From an uncultured Eubacteriales bacterium (GTDB lineage Bacteria; Bacillota; Clostridia; Oscillospirales; Acutalibacteraceae): a stretch of 64,000 nucleotides of DNA. Each line of letters opens with the position of its first letter. The stretch's first letter is position 1. The stretch spans positions 124,001-188,000 of the forward strand of contig CAKSIG010000004.1 of assembly GCA_934463035.1 (NCBI GenBank), read 5' to 3'. The notes under the pieces are model-generated. The model saw only the letters and a list, made by a program, of their open reading frames with translations. It was not told the origin of the DNA and made no database searches. Below are positions 8,691-17,054 of the stretch, in pieces. Made by a program: the position numbers and the translations under genes.

Positions 8691-9506
8691 ATGAAAAATA
8701 TTTTGAACGCACCGTTTGTAGACGAGATGAAAAGAACTACCGCTAATATGTACCGTCTCGGTTGGGATGAGAGAAACGGCGGAAATATCAGTTATATGCT
8801 TGATGAAAGCGAAGTCGGCGAATATCTTGACCTTAATAACGTCATTCGCACAATACCCACAGGCTTTGACGCAACCGAGCTTATAGGCAAAATTTTTATC
8901 GTCACCGGAACAGGTAAATATTTTAAAAATGTTGAATTTGATCCCGAAAATAATCTCGGAATTATAAGGATAGCCAAGGACGGAACAACTGCGGAACTGC
9001 TTTGGGGCTATAAGGACGGCGGAAAGTTTACAAGCGAATTGCCTGCACACCTTATGAGCCATATTGAACGGCTTAAAGTCGATCCCGAAAACAGAGTCGT
9101 TATGCATTGCCACCCGACCAACACGCTTGCGATGAACTACATAATTGAGCTTGATGAAAAGGTCATTACACACGCTCTTTGGGAAATGTGTACGGAGTGT
9201 ATTGTTGTTTTCCCCGACGGCATCGGCGTACTGCCTTGGATGCTTTGCGGCAACAATGAAATAGGCAGAGCAACTGCCGAAAAAATGAAACAATACCGTC
9301 TTGTAATATGGGCGTTACACGGTATTTACGGCGTCGGCAAAACTATCGACGAGGCTTTCGGTTTAATAGAAACAGTAGAAAAAGCGGCGCAGATATATAT
9401 GCTTACAGCAAATTTGCCAAGGGTGAATACAATAAAAGACGAGGATATGAAAACTCTTGCCGAGGCCTTCGGTGTAAATTACAGAAAAGATTTTCTTAAT
9501 TTATAA
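8691..9506 (+). CDS. rhaD: Rhamnulose-1-phosphate aldolase
   Basis: Zn-dependent class II aldolase of 271 residues, close to the 274 of E. coli RhaD, splitting L-rhamnulose-1-phosphate into dihydroxyacetone phosphate and lactaldehyde. WDERNGGNISYML near residue 24 is the phosphate-binding block, MHCHPTNTLA near 138 and LHGIYGVGK near 207 supply the Zn-binding histidines. It starts 13 bp after the ATPase gene with GAGGTAAG upstream. No rhamnose kinase, isomerase or regulator is adjacent, so its pathway partners are elsewhere or it acts on a related sugar phosphate. Confidence 0.88.
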   Translation: MKNILNAPFVDEMKRTTANMYRLGWDERNGGNISYMLDESEVGEYLDLNNVIRTIPTGFDATELIGKIFIVTGTGKYFKNVEFDPENNLGIIRIAKDGTTAELLWGYKDGGKFTSELPAHLMSHIERLKVDPENRVVMHCHPTNTLAMNYIIELDEKVITHALWEMCTECIVVFPDGIGVLPWMLCGNNEIGRATAEKMKQYRLVIWALHGIYGVGKTIDEAFGLIETVEKAAQIYMLTANLPRVNTIKDEDMKTLAEAFGVNYRKDFLNL

Positions 9507-9553
9507 TTATTAAGACTGATGAGCGTCGGCGTTTTTTGAAAGAAAGATGTAAA

Positions 9554-10903
9554 ATGGAAAAGAATTTAACAACAGGCAGTGTTTTTAAAAGTGTTGTTTT
9601 TTTCTCGCTGCCGTACTTACTTTCGTATTTATTGCAAACGCTGTACGGAATGGCGGATCTTTTTATTATCGGTCAATTCGGCAGTGTTGCAGACATAACA
9701 TCAGTTTCAATCGGCTCACAGGTTATGCATATGATAACGGTAATGATTGTCGGCTTAGCTATGGGTACCACCGTTAGTATAGGACGTTCAGTGGGAGCAG
9801 GGGACAGATGCCGCACCGCTAAAAGTGTCGGAAATACCGTTATACTGTTTATGACTGTATCTGCGGCGCTGATGTGCGTATTGCTGTTGTGCGTTAAGCC
9901 TATTGTTACAATAATGTCCACACCGTCTGAGGCGGTATACGGAACGGTTCAATATTTAAAAATATGTTTTATAGGTATTCCTTTCATAACCGCGTATAAC
10001 ATAATCAGTTCGATCTTCCGCGGAATGGGCGATTCAAAAAGTCCTATGTACTTTATTGCCGTTGCCTGTGTCACCAATATTGTTCTTGACTATCTGTTTA
10101 TGGGCGTATTGGGATTAGGACCCGCGGGTGCGGCGCTCGGTACGGTGCTGTCGCAGGCAGTAAGTGTGATAATTTCACTCATTATGATTATAAGACAGAA
10201 GAGTATTTCGGTTGCCAAGGGTGATTTTTGCCCCGACAAAGCGGTTATGGGTCAGATCTTAAAAATAGGACTTCCAATTGCCTTTCAGGACGGTCTGATA
10301 CAGATTGCATTTATAGTTATAACCGTTATCGCCAACAAGCGCGGTTTAAACGATGCAGCAGCGGTCGGAATTGTTGAAAAAATAATAGGTTTTGTGTTCT
10401 TGGTGCCGTCGTCTATGCTTTCAACTGTTTCAGCATTGGGTGCGCAGAATATCGGCGCAGGTATGCCCGAACGCGCGCGAAAGGTGTTAAAATACGCTGT
10501 AATACTTACAGTCAGCTTCGGGATTATTGTCTCTGTTGCGGTTCAATTTACCGCAGACAGCATTGTTTCGCTTTTCACCGATGTCAATTCGGAAGGCGGG
10601 GCAGAGGTGATCCGTTCGGGCGGAGAATACCTTAAAGGATATATCTGGGACTGCGTGTTTGCAGGTATTCATTTCAGTTTCAGCGGATATTTTTGTGCCT
10701 GCGGAAAATCTATAATTTCCTTCTTACATAATATTATAGCTATCGTATTTATTAGGATACCCGGCGCATATTTAACCTCCGTAATGTTTCCGACAACCCT
10801 TTTTCCAATGGGATTGGCAACAGCAACAGGCTCCTTTGTATCAGTAATTATTTGTTTGATAGCATTTGCGGTTATTACAAAAAAACAGCGAGAGAAGCAA
10901 TAA
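9554..10903 (+). CDS. MATE-family multidrug/Na+ antiporter
   Basis: Twelve-helix efflux protein, about 450 residues, of the NorM/DinF superfamily. Family features: SLPYLLSYLLQTLYGMADLF near residue 20, the second-half repeat beginning near residue 240 (IGLPIAFQDGLIQIAF), and pseudo-symmetric halves. The frame opens at TTG 9536 but ATG 9554 gives the usual MEKNLTTGSVFKS start. Substrate unknown. Its stop codon lies inside the hairpin terminator shared with the convergent dapB. Confidence 0.88.
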   Translation: MEKNLTTGSVFKSVVFFSLPYLLSYLLQTLYGMADLFIIGQFGSVADITSVSIGSQVMHMITVMIVGLAMGTTVSIGRSVGAGDRCRTAKSVGNTVILFMTVSAALMCVLLLCVKPIVTIMSTPSEAVYGTVQYLKICFIGIPFITAYNIISSIFRGMGDSKSPMYFIAVACVTNIVLDYLFMGVLGLGPAGAALGTVLSQAVSVIISLIMIIRQKSISVAKGDFCPDKAVMGQILKIGLPIAFQDGLIQIAFIVITVIANKRGLNDAAAVGIVEKIIGFVFLVPSSMLSTVSALGAQNIGAGMPERARKVLKYAVILTVSFGIIVSVAVQFTADSIVSLFTDVNSEGGAEVIRSGGEYLKGYIWDCVFAGIHFSFSGYFCACGKSIISFLHNIIAIVFIRIPGAYLTSVMFPTTLFPMGLATATGSFVSVIICLIAFAVITKKQREKQ

Positions 10904-10921
10904 TGTTTCTCTCGCTGTTTT
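10882..10921. terminator. Bidirectional terminator between MATE gene and dapB
   Basis: Inverted repeat AAAACAGCGAGAGAA / TTCTCTCGCTGTTTT around a short loop, with A-run on the left and T-run on the right, placed exactly between convergent genes. Confidence 0.88.
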
Positions 10922-10928
10922 AATAATT

Positions 10929-11696
10929 TTACATATCTTTTATCAGGTCGTTCATATCATAGAGCTTAGGCTCTTTATTGACAATGAACTTCGCCGCGTT
11001 AACAGCGCCTGTCGCAAATATACTGCGCGAAGCCGCGCAGTGTGAAATTGTTACTGTTTCGTTGTTACCCGCAAAGATAACATCGTGTTCGCCGACAATT
11101 GTTCCGCCTCTTACAGAATGTATTCCGATCTCGTTTTCAGGGCGTTTAACGCGTTTTGAATGACGGTCATATTCGTATACCATATCACCGTTAAAAACGC
11201 CGTTAACAGCGTCTGCGAGCATTATAGCGGTGCCCGATGGCGCGTCTAACTTCTGATTGTGATGTTTTTCAATAATTTCCACATTAAAACTCTTTCCGAG
11301 TATCGCCGCCGCCTGCTTAACAAGACTGCAAACCAAATTAATACCGAGCGACATATTAAACGAAAAGAACACAGGTATTTTTTCTGCCGCGGTTTTTATT
11401 TCGTTAATTTGTTCATCGGAGTAGCCTGTGGTAGCAAGCACCAACGCAACGTTTTTTCGGACCGCATATTCTAACAGATCGTCAAGTGCAGAGGTGTTGG
11501 AAAAATCAATAATAACATCAGCATTTTTCTTAACCTCGGATATTGATGAATAAAGCGGAAAATCCGAATCGAATTTAGATTTATCAACGCCTGCCGCTAC
11601 CGTAACAGCACCATCGGCGGCGATACACTCCGCAACATAGCGTCCCATTCGTCCCGCCGCGCCGCTTATTATAACCTTTATTGGATTCTGTGACAT
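10929..11696 (-). CDS. dapB: 4-hydroxy-tetrahydrodipicolinate reductase
   Basis: Third visible step of the lysine/diaminopimelate branch, using NAD(P)H. 255 residues: nucleotide-binding GAAGRMGRYVAE at the N-terminus, VDKSKFDS, ATTGYSDEQ near 90, and the catalytic block IEKHHNQKLDAPSGTA near 143 with the His pair and Lys. Last gene of the asd-dapA-dapB operon, 22 bp after dapA, ending at the shared terminator. Confidence 0.95.
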   Translation of the reverse strand: MSQNPIKVIISGAAGRMGRYVAECIAADGAVTVAAGVDKSKFDSDFPLYSSISEVKKNADVIIDFSNTSALDDLLEYAVRKNVALVLATTGYSDEQINEIKTAAEKIPVFFSFNMSLGINLVCSLVKQAAAILGKSFNVEIIEKHHNQKLDAPSGTAIMLADAVNGVFNGDMVYEYDRHSKRVKRPENEIGIHSVRGGTIVGEHDVIFAGNNETVTISHCAASRSIFATGAVNAAKFIVNKEPKLYDMNDLIKDM

Positions 11697-11718
11697 ATCT
11701 TCCTCCGATATTAGAATA

Positions 11719-12606
11719 TTACAAACAGCCGCATTCGGTCAACTTATCTTTGAGTTGCTTTTTAAGCGGCTCGGTCATCGGATACAAGGGGAGACGACAC
11801 GGACCTGCGCCTAATCCCAACATATTCATAGCTTCCTTGACGGGAATAGGATTAACGTCGCTGAAAAGCGCGCTCATAAGACCCGTATACTTCAACTGCA
11901 TTTCCGACGCGGCTTTGAAATCACCTTTAAGGCATAAGTCACAAATGTTATGCATAACATTCGGGAGAAAATTTGACATAACCGAAATAACGCCTATACC
12001 GCCTAAGGACATAATAGGTACTGTCTGATCGTCGTTCCCTGAATAAAAATCAAGCTCGTCGCCGCAAAGATAGCGTGCTTTTGCAACAGCTGAAAGATCA
12101 CCGTTTGCTTCCTTAACTGCAACTATCCTCTTATGCTTAGAAAGTTCTAAATATGTTTCAGGCTTGATACCTACGCCCGTTCTTGAAGGCACGTTATACA
12201 CAATTATGGGTTTATCCACCCTGTCGGCAATATAGTTGTAATGAGCGATAAGACCGTTCTGAGAGGTTTTATTATAATACGGTGTAACCATCAAAAAAGC
12301 GTCCGCTCCGACGCGCTCGGCATCCTTGCAAAGCTCAACCGAGTACACGGTATCGTTACTGCCTGTGCCCGCAATAATCGGAACACGGCCGCCAGCCGCT
12401 TTCGCCGCAACTTCAATAACCTTAACGTGTTCATCATAACGCAGAGTGGATTTTTCGCCGGTTGTACCGCAAATCACAAGTGCGTCAATACCGCCTGTTA
12501 TTTGCTCGTTCACAAGGTCTTCCAGACGCTTAAAATTAACGGAAGTATCATCATTCATAGGTGTTATCAGAGCAGAAGCGGCGCCCGTAAAAATACGTTC
12601 TTTCAT
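11719..12606 (-). CDS. dapA: 4-hydroxy-tetrahydrodipicolinate synthase
   Basis: TIM-barrel Schiff-base aldolase condensing pyruvate with aspartate semialdehyde, 295 residues. GTTGEKSTL near residue 45, the active Tyr in YNVPSRTGVG near 137, and the Schiff-base Lys in VAVKEANGD near 165 are all present. Lies between asd and dapB on the minus strand, AAAGGG before the ATG with a slightly long spacing. The order asd-dapA-dapB gives three successive steps from aspartyl phosphate. Confidence 0.95.
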   Translation of the reverse strand: MKERIFTGAASALITPMNDDTSVNFKRLEDLVNEQITGGIDALVICGTTGEKSTLRYDEHVKVIEVAAKAAGGRVPIIAGTGSNDTVYSVELCKDAERVGADAFLMVTPYYNKTSQNGLIAHYNYIADRVDKPIIVYNVPSRTGVGIKPETYLELSKHKRIVAVKEANGDLSAVAKARYLCGDELDFYSGNDDQTVPIMSLGGIGVISVMSNFLPNVMHNICDLCLKGDFKAASEMQLKYTGLMSALFSDVNPIPVKEAMNMLGLGAGPCRLPLYPMTEPLKKQLKDKLTECGCL

Positions 12607-12649
12607 AAACTCATCATATCCCTTTCAAAAAGTAAAAGTAAAAGCACGA

Positions 12650-13735
12650 TTAATCCATATAACCCTTTGCGCAAAGCAGTTCGGCAAGCAATACACCGCC
12701 GCCTGCGGCTCCTCTGAGCGTGTTGTGAGATACGCAGACGAACTTGTAATCATACTGCGTATCCTCGCGGAGACGGCCTACTGATATAGCCATACCGCCT
12801 TCTAGGTCACGCGTCAGCTTTGTCTGCGGCATATCATTTTCCTCATAGTAATGAATAAACTGTTTGGGAGCATGCGGCAGGTCAAGCGCCTGCGGCTCGC
12901 CTGAAAAATCTTTCCATACTTTAAGGATTTCTTCCTTTGAAGGTTTGTTCTTGAATTTTACAAAAACAGCCGCCATATGTCCGTCTGATACAGGCACTCT
13001 AAGGCATTGGGCAGTAAATTTAGGTGTATCGGACGGCACTATCTTTCTGTCACATACCTTACCCCATATCTTCAAGGGCTCCTGTTCGCTCTTTTCTTCT
13101 TCGCCGCCGATATATGGAATAACGTTATCAATTATTTCGGGCCAGCGTTCAAATGTTTTACCCGCTCCCGAAATTGCCTGATAGGTGCAAACAAGACACT
13201 TATCTATTTCAAATCCCGCTTTATCAAGAGGGAAGAGAGCCGGCACATAGCTTTGCAGAGAACAGTTTGACTTTACGGCAACAAAGCCTTTTTTTGTGCC
13301 CAGACGTTTTCTTTGCGCGTTAATAACCTCGGCGTGTTCAGGGTTGATTTCAGGTATTATCATAGGTACGTCGGGTGTAAAACGGTTTGCACTGTTGTTT
13401 GAAATAACAGGACATTCGGCTTTTGCATATTTTTCTTCAAGCGCGCGAATTTCGTCCTTCTTCATATCAACGGCGCAGAATACAAAATCAACCAATCCTA
13501 CTATTTTTTCAATATCCTTTTCAGCATCAAAAACAGGCATTGTTTTAAGATTTTCGGGGATAGGCGACGTCATCGCCCAACGGTTGCCCACGGCTTCCTC
13601 GTAAGTTTTTCCTGCCGAGCGTGAACTTGCGGCAAGCGCAGTAACCTTAAACCAAGGGTGATCGGCAAGCAGCAAAGCAAAACGCTGACCTACCATTCCC
13701 GTAGCCCCTACAATACCTACTTTATAGTTTTTCAT
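12650..13735 (-). CDS. asd: Aspartate-semialdehyde dehydrogenase (archaeal/fungal-type)
   Basis: NADPH-dependent reduction of aspartyl phosphate. 361 residues: VGIVGATGMVGQRFALLL at the N-terminus, catalytic Cys in VKSNCSLQSYV near 156, and AISGAGKTFE near 190. The length and the SNCSLQ block place it in the class common to archaea, fungi and many Clostridia rather than the E. coli class. First gene of the dap operon behind a consensus promoter; the ~70-nt leader is too short for a lysine riboswitch. Confidence 0.93.
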   Translation of the reverse strand: MKNYKVGIVGATGMVGQRFALLLADHPWFKVTALAASSRSAGKTYEEAVGNRWAMTSPIPENLKTMPVFDAEKDIEKIVGLVDFVFCAVDMKKDEIRALEEKYAKAECPVISNNSANRFTPDVPMIIPEINPEHAEVINAQRKRLGTKKGFVAVKSNCSLQSYVPALFPLDKAGFEIDKCLVCTYQAISGAGKTFERWPEIIDNVIPYIGGEEEKSEQEPLKIWGKVCDRKIVPSDTPKFTAQCLRVPVSDGHMAAVFVKFKNKPSKEEILKVWKDFSGEPQALDLPHAPKQFIHYYEENDMPQTKLTRDLEGGMAISVGRLREDTQYDYKFVCVSHNTLRGAAGGGVLLAELLCAKGYMD

Positions 13736-13812
13736 AGCATTTCATTCCTTATTTAACAAAATTAGGGTTGATATATATTCGCTTATGCAATATAATAAAT
13801 CCATTACCATTA

Positions 13813-13841
13813 AATATAACATTGTATGCTTGGTTTGTCAA
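13813..13841 (-). promoter_or_regulatory. Consensus promoter of asd-dapA-dapB
   Basis: Minus-strand TTGACA (13836-13841), 17-bp spacer, TATATT (13813-13818). Start site would fall about 70 bp before the asd ATG. Confidence 0.78.
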
Positions 13842-13882
13842 TTTTTTTATGACTTTTAGAACAGAAAGATATAGGGTGGAAA

Positions 13883-14905
13883 ATGAAAAAAAGCGATTTT
13901 TATTATGATTTGCCGAAGGAGCTTATAGCGCAGACTCCCGTTGAGCCGCGAGATTCATCGCGTATGATGGTTTTTAATAAAAAAAACGGTGATATTCAGC
14001 ACAGACACTTTTATGAATTAAAAGAGTTTTTAAAGATAGGCGATTGTCTGGTCCTTAACGATACCCGTGTTTTACCCGCGCGGCTTTACGGAACACGTAC
14101 GGATACGGGAGCGGTTGTAGAATTTGTGCTGTTAAAACAGAAAAGCCAGCTGTTATGGGAATGTATAGCGGGCCCCGGCAAAAAAGCAAAAGTAGGTAAT
14201 GAATTCCGTTTTTCCGATAAACTGTCGGCGGTGGTTGAGGAAGTATTGGACGACGGTAACAGGATACTCAGATTTGTTTGTGACGGCGAGTTTTTTTCCG
14301 TTTTGGATGAAGTAGGACAAATGCCTCTGCCGCCGTATATAACCGAAAAGCTCTCCGATAGGGAAAGGTATCAAACAGTCTATTCAAGGGAATTGGGCTC
14401 TGCCGCCGCTCCGACAGCCGGGTTGCATTTTACCGAAAGAATGCTTAACGAATTAAAGGAAATGGGCATAAAAATTGTGTATGTAACATTGCATGTGGGG
14501 CTCGGCACTTTCAGACCTGTAAAGGTTGAGGAAATAACGGAGCATAAAATGCATTCTGAACATTACAGTGTATCAAAGGCAACAGCCGATACAATTAATG
14601 AGACCAAAAAGAACGGCGGCAGAGTAATTTGTGTCGGTACAACAAGTTGCCGTACCGTCGAAAGCGTTGCTTCAAAATACGGTGAAATGCGCGAATGCAG
14701 TGATGATACAAGCATTTTTATATACCCTGGCTATAAATTCAAGTGTATGGACGCATTGATTACAAATTTCCACCTGCCCGAAAGCACTTTAATAATGCTC
14801 GTTTCGGCATTCGCAGGTTACGAAAATACAATGAACGCATATAATATCGCTGTTAGTGAAAAATACAGATTTTTCAGCTTTGGCGATGCAATGCTCATAA
14901 TATAG
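13883..14905 (+). CDS. queA: tRNA preQ1(34) S-adenosylmethionine ribosyltransferase-isomerase
   Basis: Transfers and rearranges the ribosyl group of SAM onto preQ1 in tRNA, giving epoxyqueuosine. 340 residues, normal length. Family blocks: DFYYDLPKELIAQTPVEPRD at the start, NDTRVLPARLYG near 57, SAAAPTAGLHFTE near 173, and FHLPESTLIMLVSAF near 293. GGGTGG precedes the ATG. tgt follows 23 bp later, forming the usual queA-tgt unit. Confidence 0.96.
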   Translation: MKKSDFYYDLPKELIAQTPVEPRDSSRMMVFNKKNGDIQHRHFYELKEFLKIGDCLVLNDTRVLPARLYGTRTDTGAVVEFVLLKQKSQLLWECIAGPGKKAKVGNEFRFSDKLSAVVEEVLDDGNRILRFVCDGEFFSVLDEVGQMPLPPYITEKLSDRERYQTVYSRELGSAAAPTAGLHFTERMLNELKEMGIKIVYVTLHVGLGTFRPVKVEEITEHKMHSEHYSVSKATADTINETKKNGGRVICVGTTSCRTVESVASKYGEMRECSDDTSIFIYPGYKFKCMDALITNFHLPESTLIMLVSAFAGYENTMNAYNIAVSEKYRFFSFGDAMLII

Positions 14906-14928
14906 AAGTATTGAAATAAGGAGATCAA

Positions 14929-16059
14929 ATGTTTAAGGTTTTAAAAACGGAAGGTGCTGCACGGCGCGGCGAATTTTTAACTAACAGAGGTACTGTTCAA
15001 ACTCCTGCGTTTATGAATGTTGCAACTGCGGCAGCAATTAAAGGCGGTGTATCAGCGGCTGATTTAGTTGATTTAAAATGTCAAGTAATGCTCTGCAATA
15101 CCTATCATTTGCATGTGCGACCGGGGGATAAAGTAATTAACGATTGCGGAGGATTACACAAATTTACAACTTGGAACGGACCTATTTTGACCGACAGCGG
15201 CGGATTTCAAGTTTTTTCGCTCGCTTCACTCAGACATATACAGGAGGAGGGCGTTACTTTTGCGTCTCATATTGACGGCAAACGCATTTTTATGGGCCCT
15301 GAAGAAAGTATGACCATTCAGTCAAATCTCGGTTCCACAATAGCTATGGCTTTTGATGAATGTGTTGAAAACCCAGCTGAATACTCCTATTCAAAGGCTT
15401 CGTGCGAACGTACAACACGCTGGCTTATTCGCTGTAAAAAAAAGTTGAACGAGCTTAATTCGCTTGAAAATACAGTAAATCGCGAACAGATGCTTTTCGG
15501 CATAAACCAGGGCTGCACATATAACGATCTGCGTATTGAACATATGAAACAGATTGCCGACCTTGATCTTGACGGCTATGCAATCGGTGGTTTGGCAGTA
15601 GGGGAGCCGACTGACGTAATGTATGACGTTATCGACCACGTTACACCGTATATGCCGACCGATAAGATACGTTACCTTATGGGGGTCGGCACGCCTGCTA
15701 ATATTCTTAATGCCGTTGAACGCGGCGTAGACCTTTTTGATTGCGTTATGCCAAGCCGTAACGCACGCCACGGACATTTGTTCACCTCTAAGGGAATAAT
15801 TAATATCAACAATAAGAAATATGAGCTTGATATGTCTCCGATTGATGATAATTGCGGTTGCCCGGTCTGTAAGCGTTACAGTAAGGCATATTTGCGTCAT
15901 TTGCTCAAAAGTTCCGAAATGCTCTCACAACGCCTGCTCGTTATGCATAATCTGTGGTTTTACAATACACTTATGGAGGATATTCGCAAAGCGCTTGATG
16001 ACGGTAATTTTGCAAGTTTCAAAAAGGAAAAAGAAGTTATACTTTCCACAAGAATATAA
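14929..16059 (+). CDS. tgt: Queuine/preQ1 tRNA-guanine transglycosylase
   Basis: Swaps G34 of GUN-anticodon tRNAs for preQ1. 376 residues. Visible: nucleophile region TDSGGFQVFSLASLR near 86, GGLAVGEP near 222, FDCVMPSRNARHG near 265 with the catalytic Asp, and the Zn site CGCPVCKRYS near 310. The pocket block reads FGINQGCTYNDLR where FGIVQGG is usual, a Gly-to-Cys change of unknown effect. Preceded by AAGGAG. The inserted phage begins about 90 bp after the stop. Confidence 0.95.
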   Translation: MFKVLKTEGAARRGEFLTNRGTVQTPAFMNVATAAAIKGGVSAADLVDLKCQVMLCNTYHLHVRPGDKVINDCGGLHKFTTWNGPILTDSGGFQVFSLASLRHIQEEGVTFASHIDGKRIFMGPEESMTIQSNLGSTIAMAFDECVENPAEYSYSKASCERTTRWLIRCKKKLNELNSLENTVNREQMLFGINQGCTYNDLRIEHMKQIADLDLDGYAIGGLAVGEPTDVMYDVIDHVTPYMPTDKIRYLMGVGTPANILNAVERGVDLFDCVMPSRNARHGHLFTSKGIININNKKYELDMSPIDDNCGCPVCKRYSKAYLRHLLKSSEMLSQRLLVMHNLWFYNTLMEDIRKALDDGNFASFKKEKEVILSTRI

Positions 16060-16068
16060 TAAAAACCT

Positions 16069-16127
16069 AATCAAAGACAGAACTGCGCATTTAATTAATC
16101 ATAAGAAACACAGTTCTGTCTTTGATT
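16069..16127. repeat. Long inverted repeat downstream of tgt
   Basis: Two perfect 17-bp arms (16069-16085 and 16111-16127, AATCAAAGACAGAACTG and its complement) with a 25-nt loop. A terminator for queA-tgt is likely from position, but the T-run is poor, so it may partly be a boundary structure of the inserted element. Confidence 0.6.
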
Positions 16128-16146
16128 AAGTAAAGATATTTTTAAT

Positions 16147-16216
16147 AGGGCTGAGCTATACAAAACGTGTCTACGCAAGCCCAAATTTAGATAGGCTCAA
16201 CTATACTAAATGAATG
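16147..16216 (+). repeat. attL: left 70-bp direct repeat of the provirus
   Basis: Starts AGGGCTGAGCTATAC and ends CTATACTAAATGAATG. It matches 24126-24195 at 69 of 70 positions (C at 16182, T at 24161), 7,979 bp apart. After TGAATG the two copies diverge completely, so the exchange point probably lies at or near that hexamer. Confidence 0.88.
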
Positions 16217-16255
16217 ATAGAAATTTATGCAATTTACACAAACTGTGTTAGATTT

Positions 16256-16284
16256 AACTGCTCCAATGTGGAGCAGTTTTTTTA
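16256..16284 (+). terminator. Strong terminator near left end of the provirus
   Basis: AACTGCTCCA / TGGAGCAGTT with loop ATG, followed by a T-run. No plus-strand gene ends just before it in the integrated form; after excision and circle closure it would lie just downstream of the phage operon ending at 24058. Confidence 0.88.
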
Positions 16285-16428
16285 TTGTGAAATGTGTGAA
16301 AAGCTCTCGCCGTGTAGGGGCAGAGAAGACCGCAAACCCGCACACCTTTGCGTTGGAATTAAATCGTAATATTGGTTTTGGTAAGATAATACTTGCCTTG
16401 TTTGCAAAAAAAGTTTGAATAAAAACTG

Positions 16429-16457
16429 TTGACAAACATATAATATTATAGTACAAT
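16429..16457 (+). promoter_or_regulatory. Promoter of the toxin-antitoxin pair
   Basis: TTGACA (16429-16434), 17 bp, TACAAT (16452-16457), 36 bp before the antitoxin ATG. Confidence 0.8.
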
Positions 16458-16479
16458 AAATTGTACCGTAAAACGTACA
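16451..16479 (+). promoter_or_regulatory. Probable YefM operator: paired TGTAC-core palindromes
   Basis: GTACAAT-AA-ATTGTAC (16451-16466) overlaps the -10 box, and a second TGTAC / GTACA pair (16462-16466 and 16475-16479) follows it. E. coli YefM binds palindromes with a TGTACA core, so autorepression by the antitoxin is inferred. Confidence 0.65.
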
Positions 16480-16493
16480 GAAAGGGTGATTAT

Positions 16494-16757
16494 ATGTTAG
16501 CTGTAAATTATTCGACGATTAGAGAAAATTTAAAATCTTACTGCGACAAGGTAACCGATAACAACGAAACTGTTATTGTAACACGGAAAGACGAAAAGAA
16601 TGTTGTTATTATCAGTCTTGAAGAATGGAATGCTCTGCAAAAGGCTTTAAAAAATGCGGAATACCTTGGCAAACTTAACCGTTCTATAACCGATGTTAAA
16701 GAGGGACGTTTTGTTACAAAAACTATGCAAGAGTTAGAGGAAATGGAAAATGAATAA
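16494..16757 (+). CDS. yefM: Antitoxin of Phd/YefM family
   Basis: 87 residues, MLAVNYSTIRENLKSYCDKV at the start, then ETVIVTRKDEKNVVIISLEEW, the Phd/YefM fold that binds DNA and whose C-terminal tail wraps the toxin. The ATG at 16494 is selected by AGAAAGGG upstream; a TTG 33 bp earlier lies in the operator. The stop overlaps the toxin start by 8 bp. It sits at the left end of the provirus and probably serves to keep the element in the cell (inference). Confidence 0.9.
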   Translation: MLAVNYSTIRENLKSYCDKVTDNNETVIVTRKDEKNVVIISLEEWNALQKALKNAEYLGKLNRSITDVKEGRFVTKTMQELEEMENE

Positions 16758-17013
16758 TCTAACTTTCGCACCAGTAGCTTGGGACGAGTATTTGTATTGG
16801 CAAATGCAAGACAAAAAAACTTTACGCCGCATAAACTTGTTGTTAAAAGATATTATACGTAGTCCTTTTGATGGTATAGGTAAACCCGAACCTTTGAGGT
16901 ATTGCGACGATTTTTGGAGCAGAAGAATAGACGATAAAAATAGACTTGTTTATTCGATTAGCGGTGAAAACGACATTATTGTAATATCCTGTAAAGGGCA
17001 TTATTCAGATTAA
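16750..17013 (+). CDS. yoeB: YoeB-type mRNA interferase toxin
   Basis: 87 residues of the RelE/YoeB fold, a ribosome-dependent mRNA-cleaving toxin. WDEYLYWQMQDKKTLRRIN, the block GIGKPEPLRY with the general-base Glu, FWSRRIDDKNRLVYSI with the catalytic Arg, and the terminal His-Tyr in KGHYSD all match YoeB, so the active site appears intact. Translationally coupled to the antitoxin and closed by a hairpin terminator. Confidence 0.92.
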   Translation: MNNLTFAPVAWDEYLYWQMQDKKTLRRINLLLKDIIRSPFDGIGKPEPLRYCDDFWSRRIDDKNRLVYSISGENDIIVISCKGHYSD

Positions 17014-17025
17014 CTTTTAATAATG

Positions 17026-17054
17026 AAATAGCTCACCATTCTGGTGAGCTATTT
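17026..17054. terminator. Bidirectional terminator after toxin gene
   Basis: Perfect 13-bp stem AAATAGCTCACCA / TGGTGAGCTATTT with a TTC loop between the toxin gene and the convergent DUF2726-like gene, whose stop codon lies inside it. Confidence 0.85.

Noticed and set aside
13736..13882. Lysine riboswitch ahead of asd
   Set aside because: The consensus promoter leaves a leader of only about 70 nt, too short for the ~170-nt lysine aptamer, and no terminator hairpin is present.
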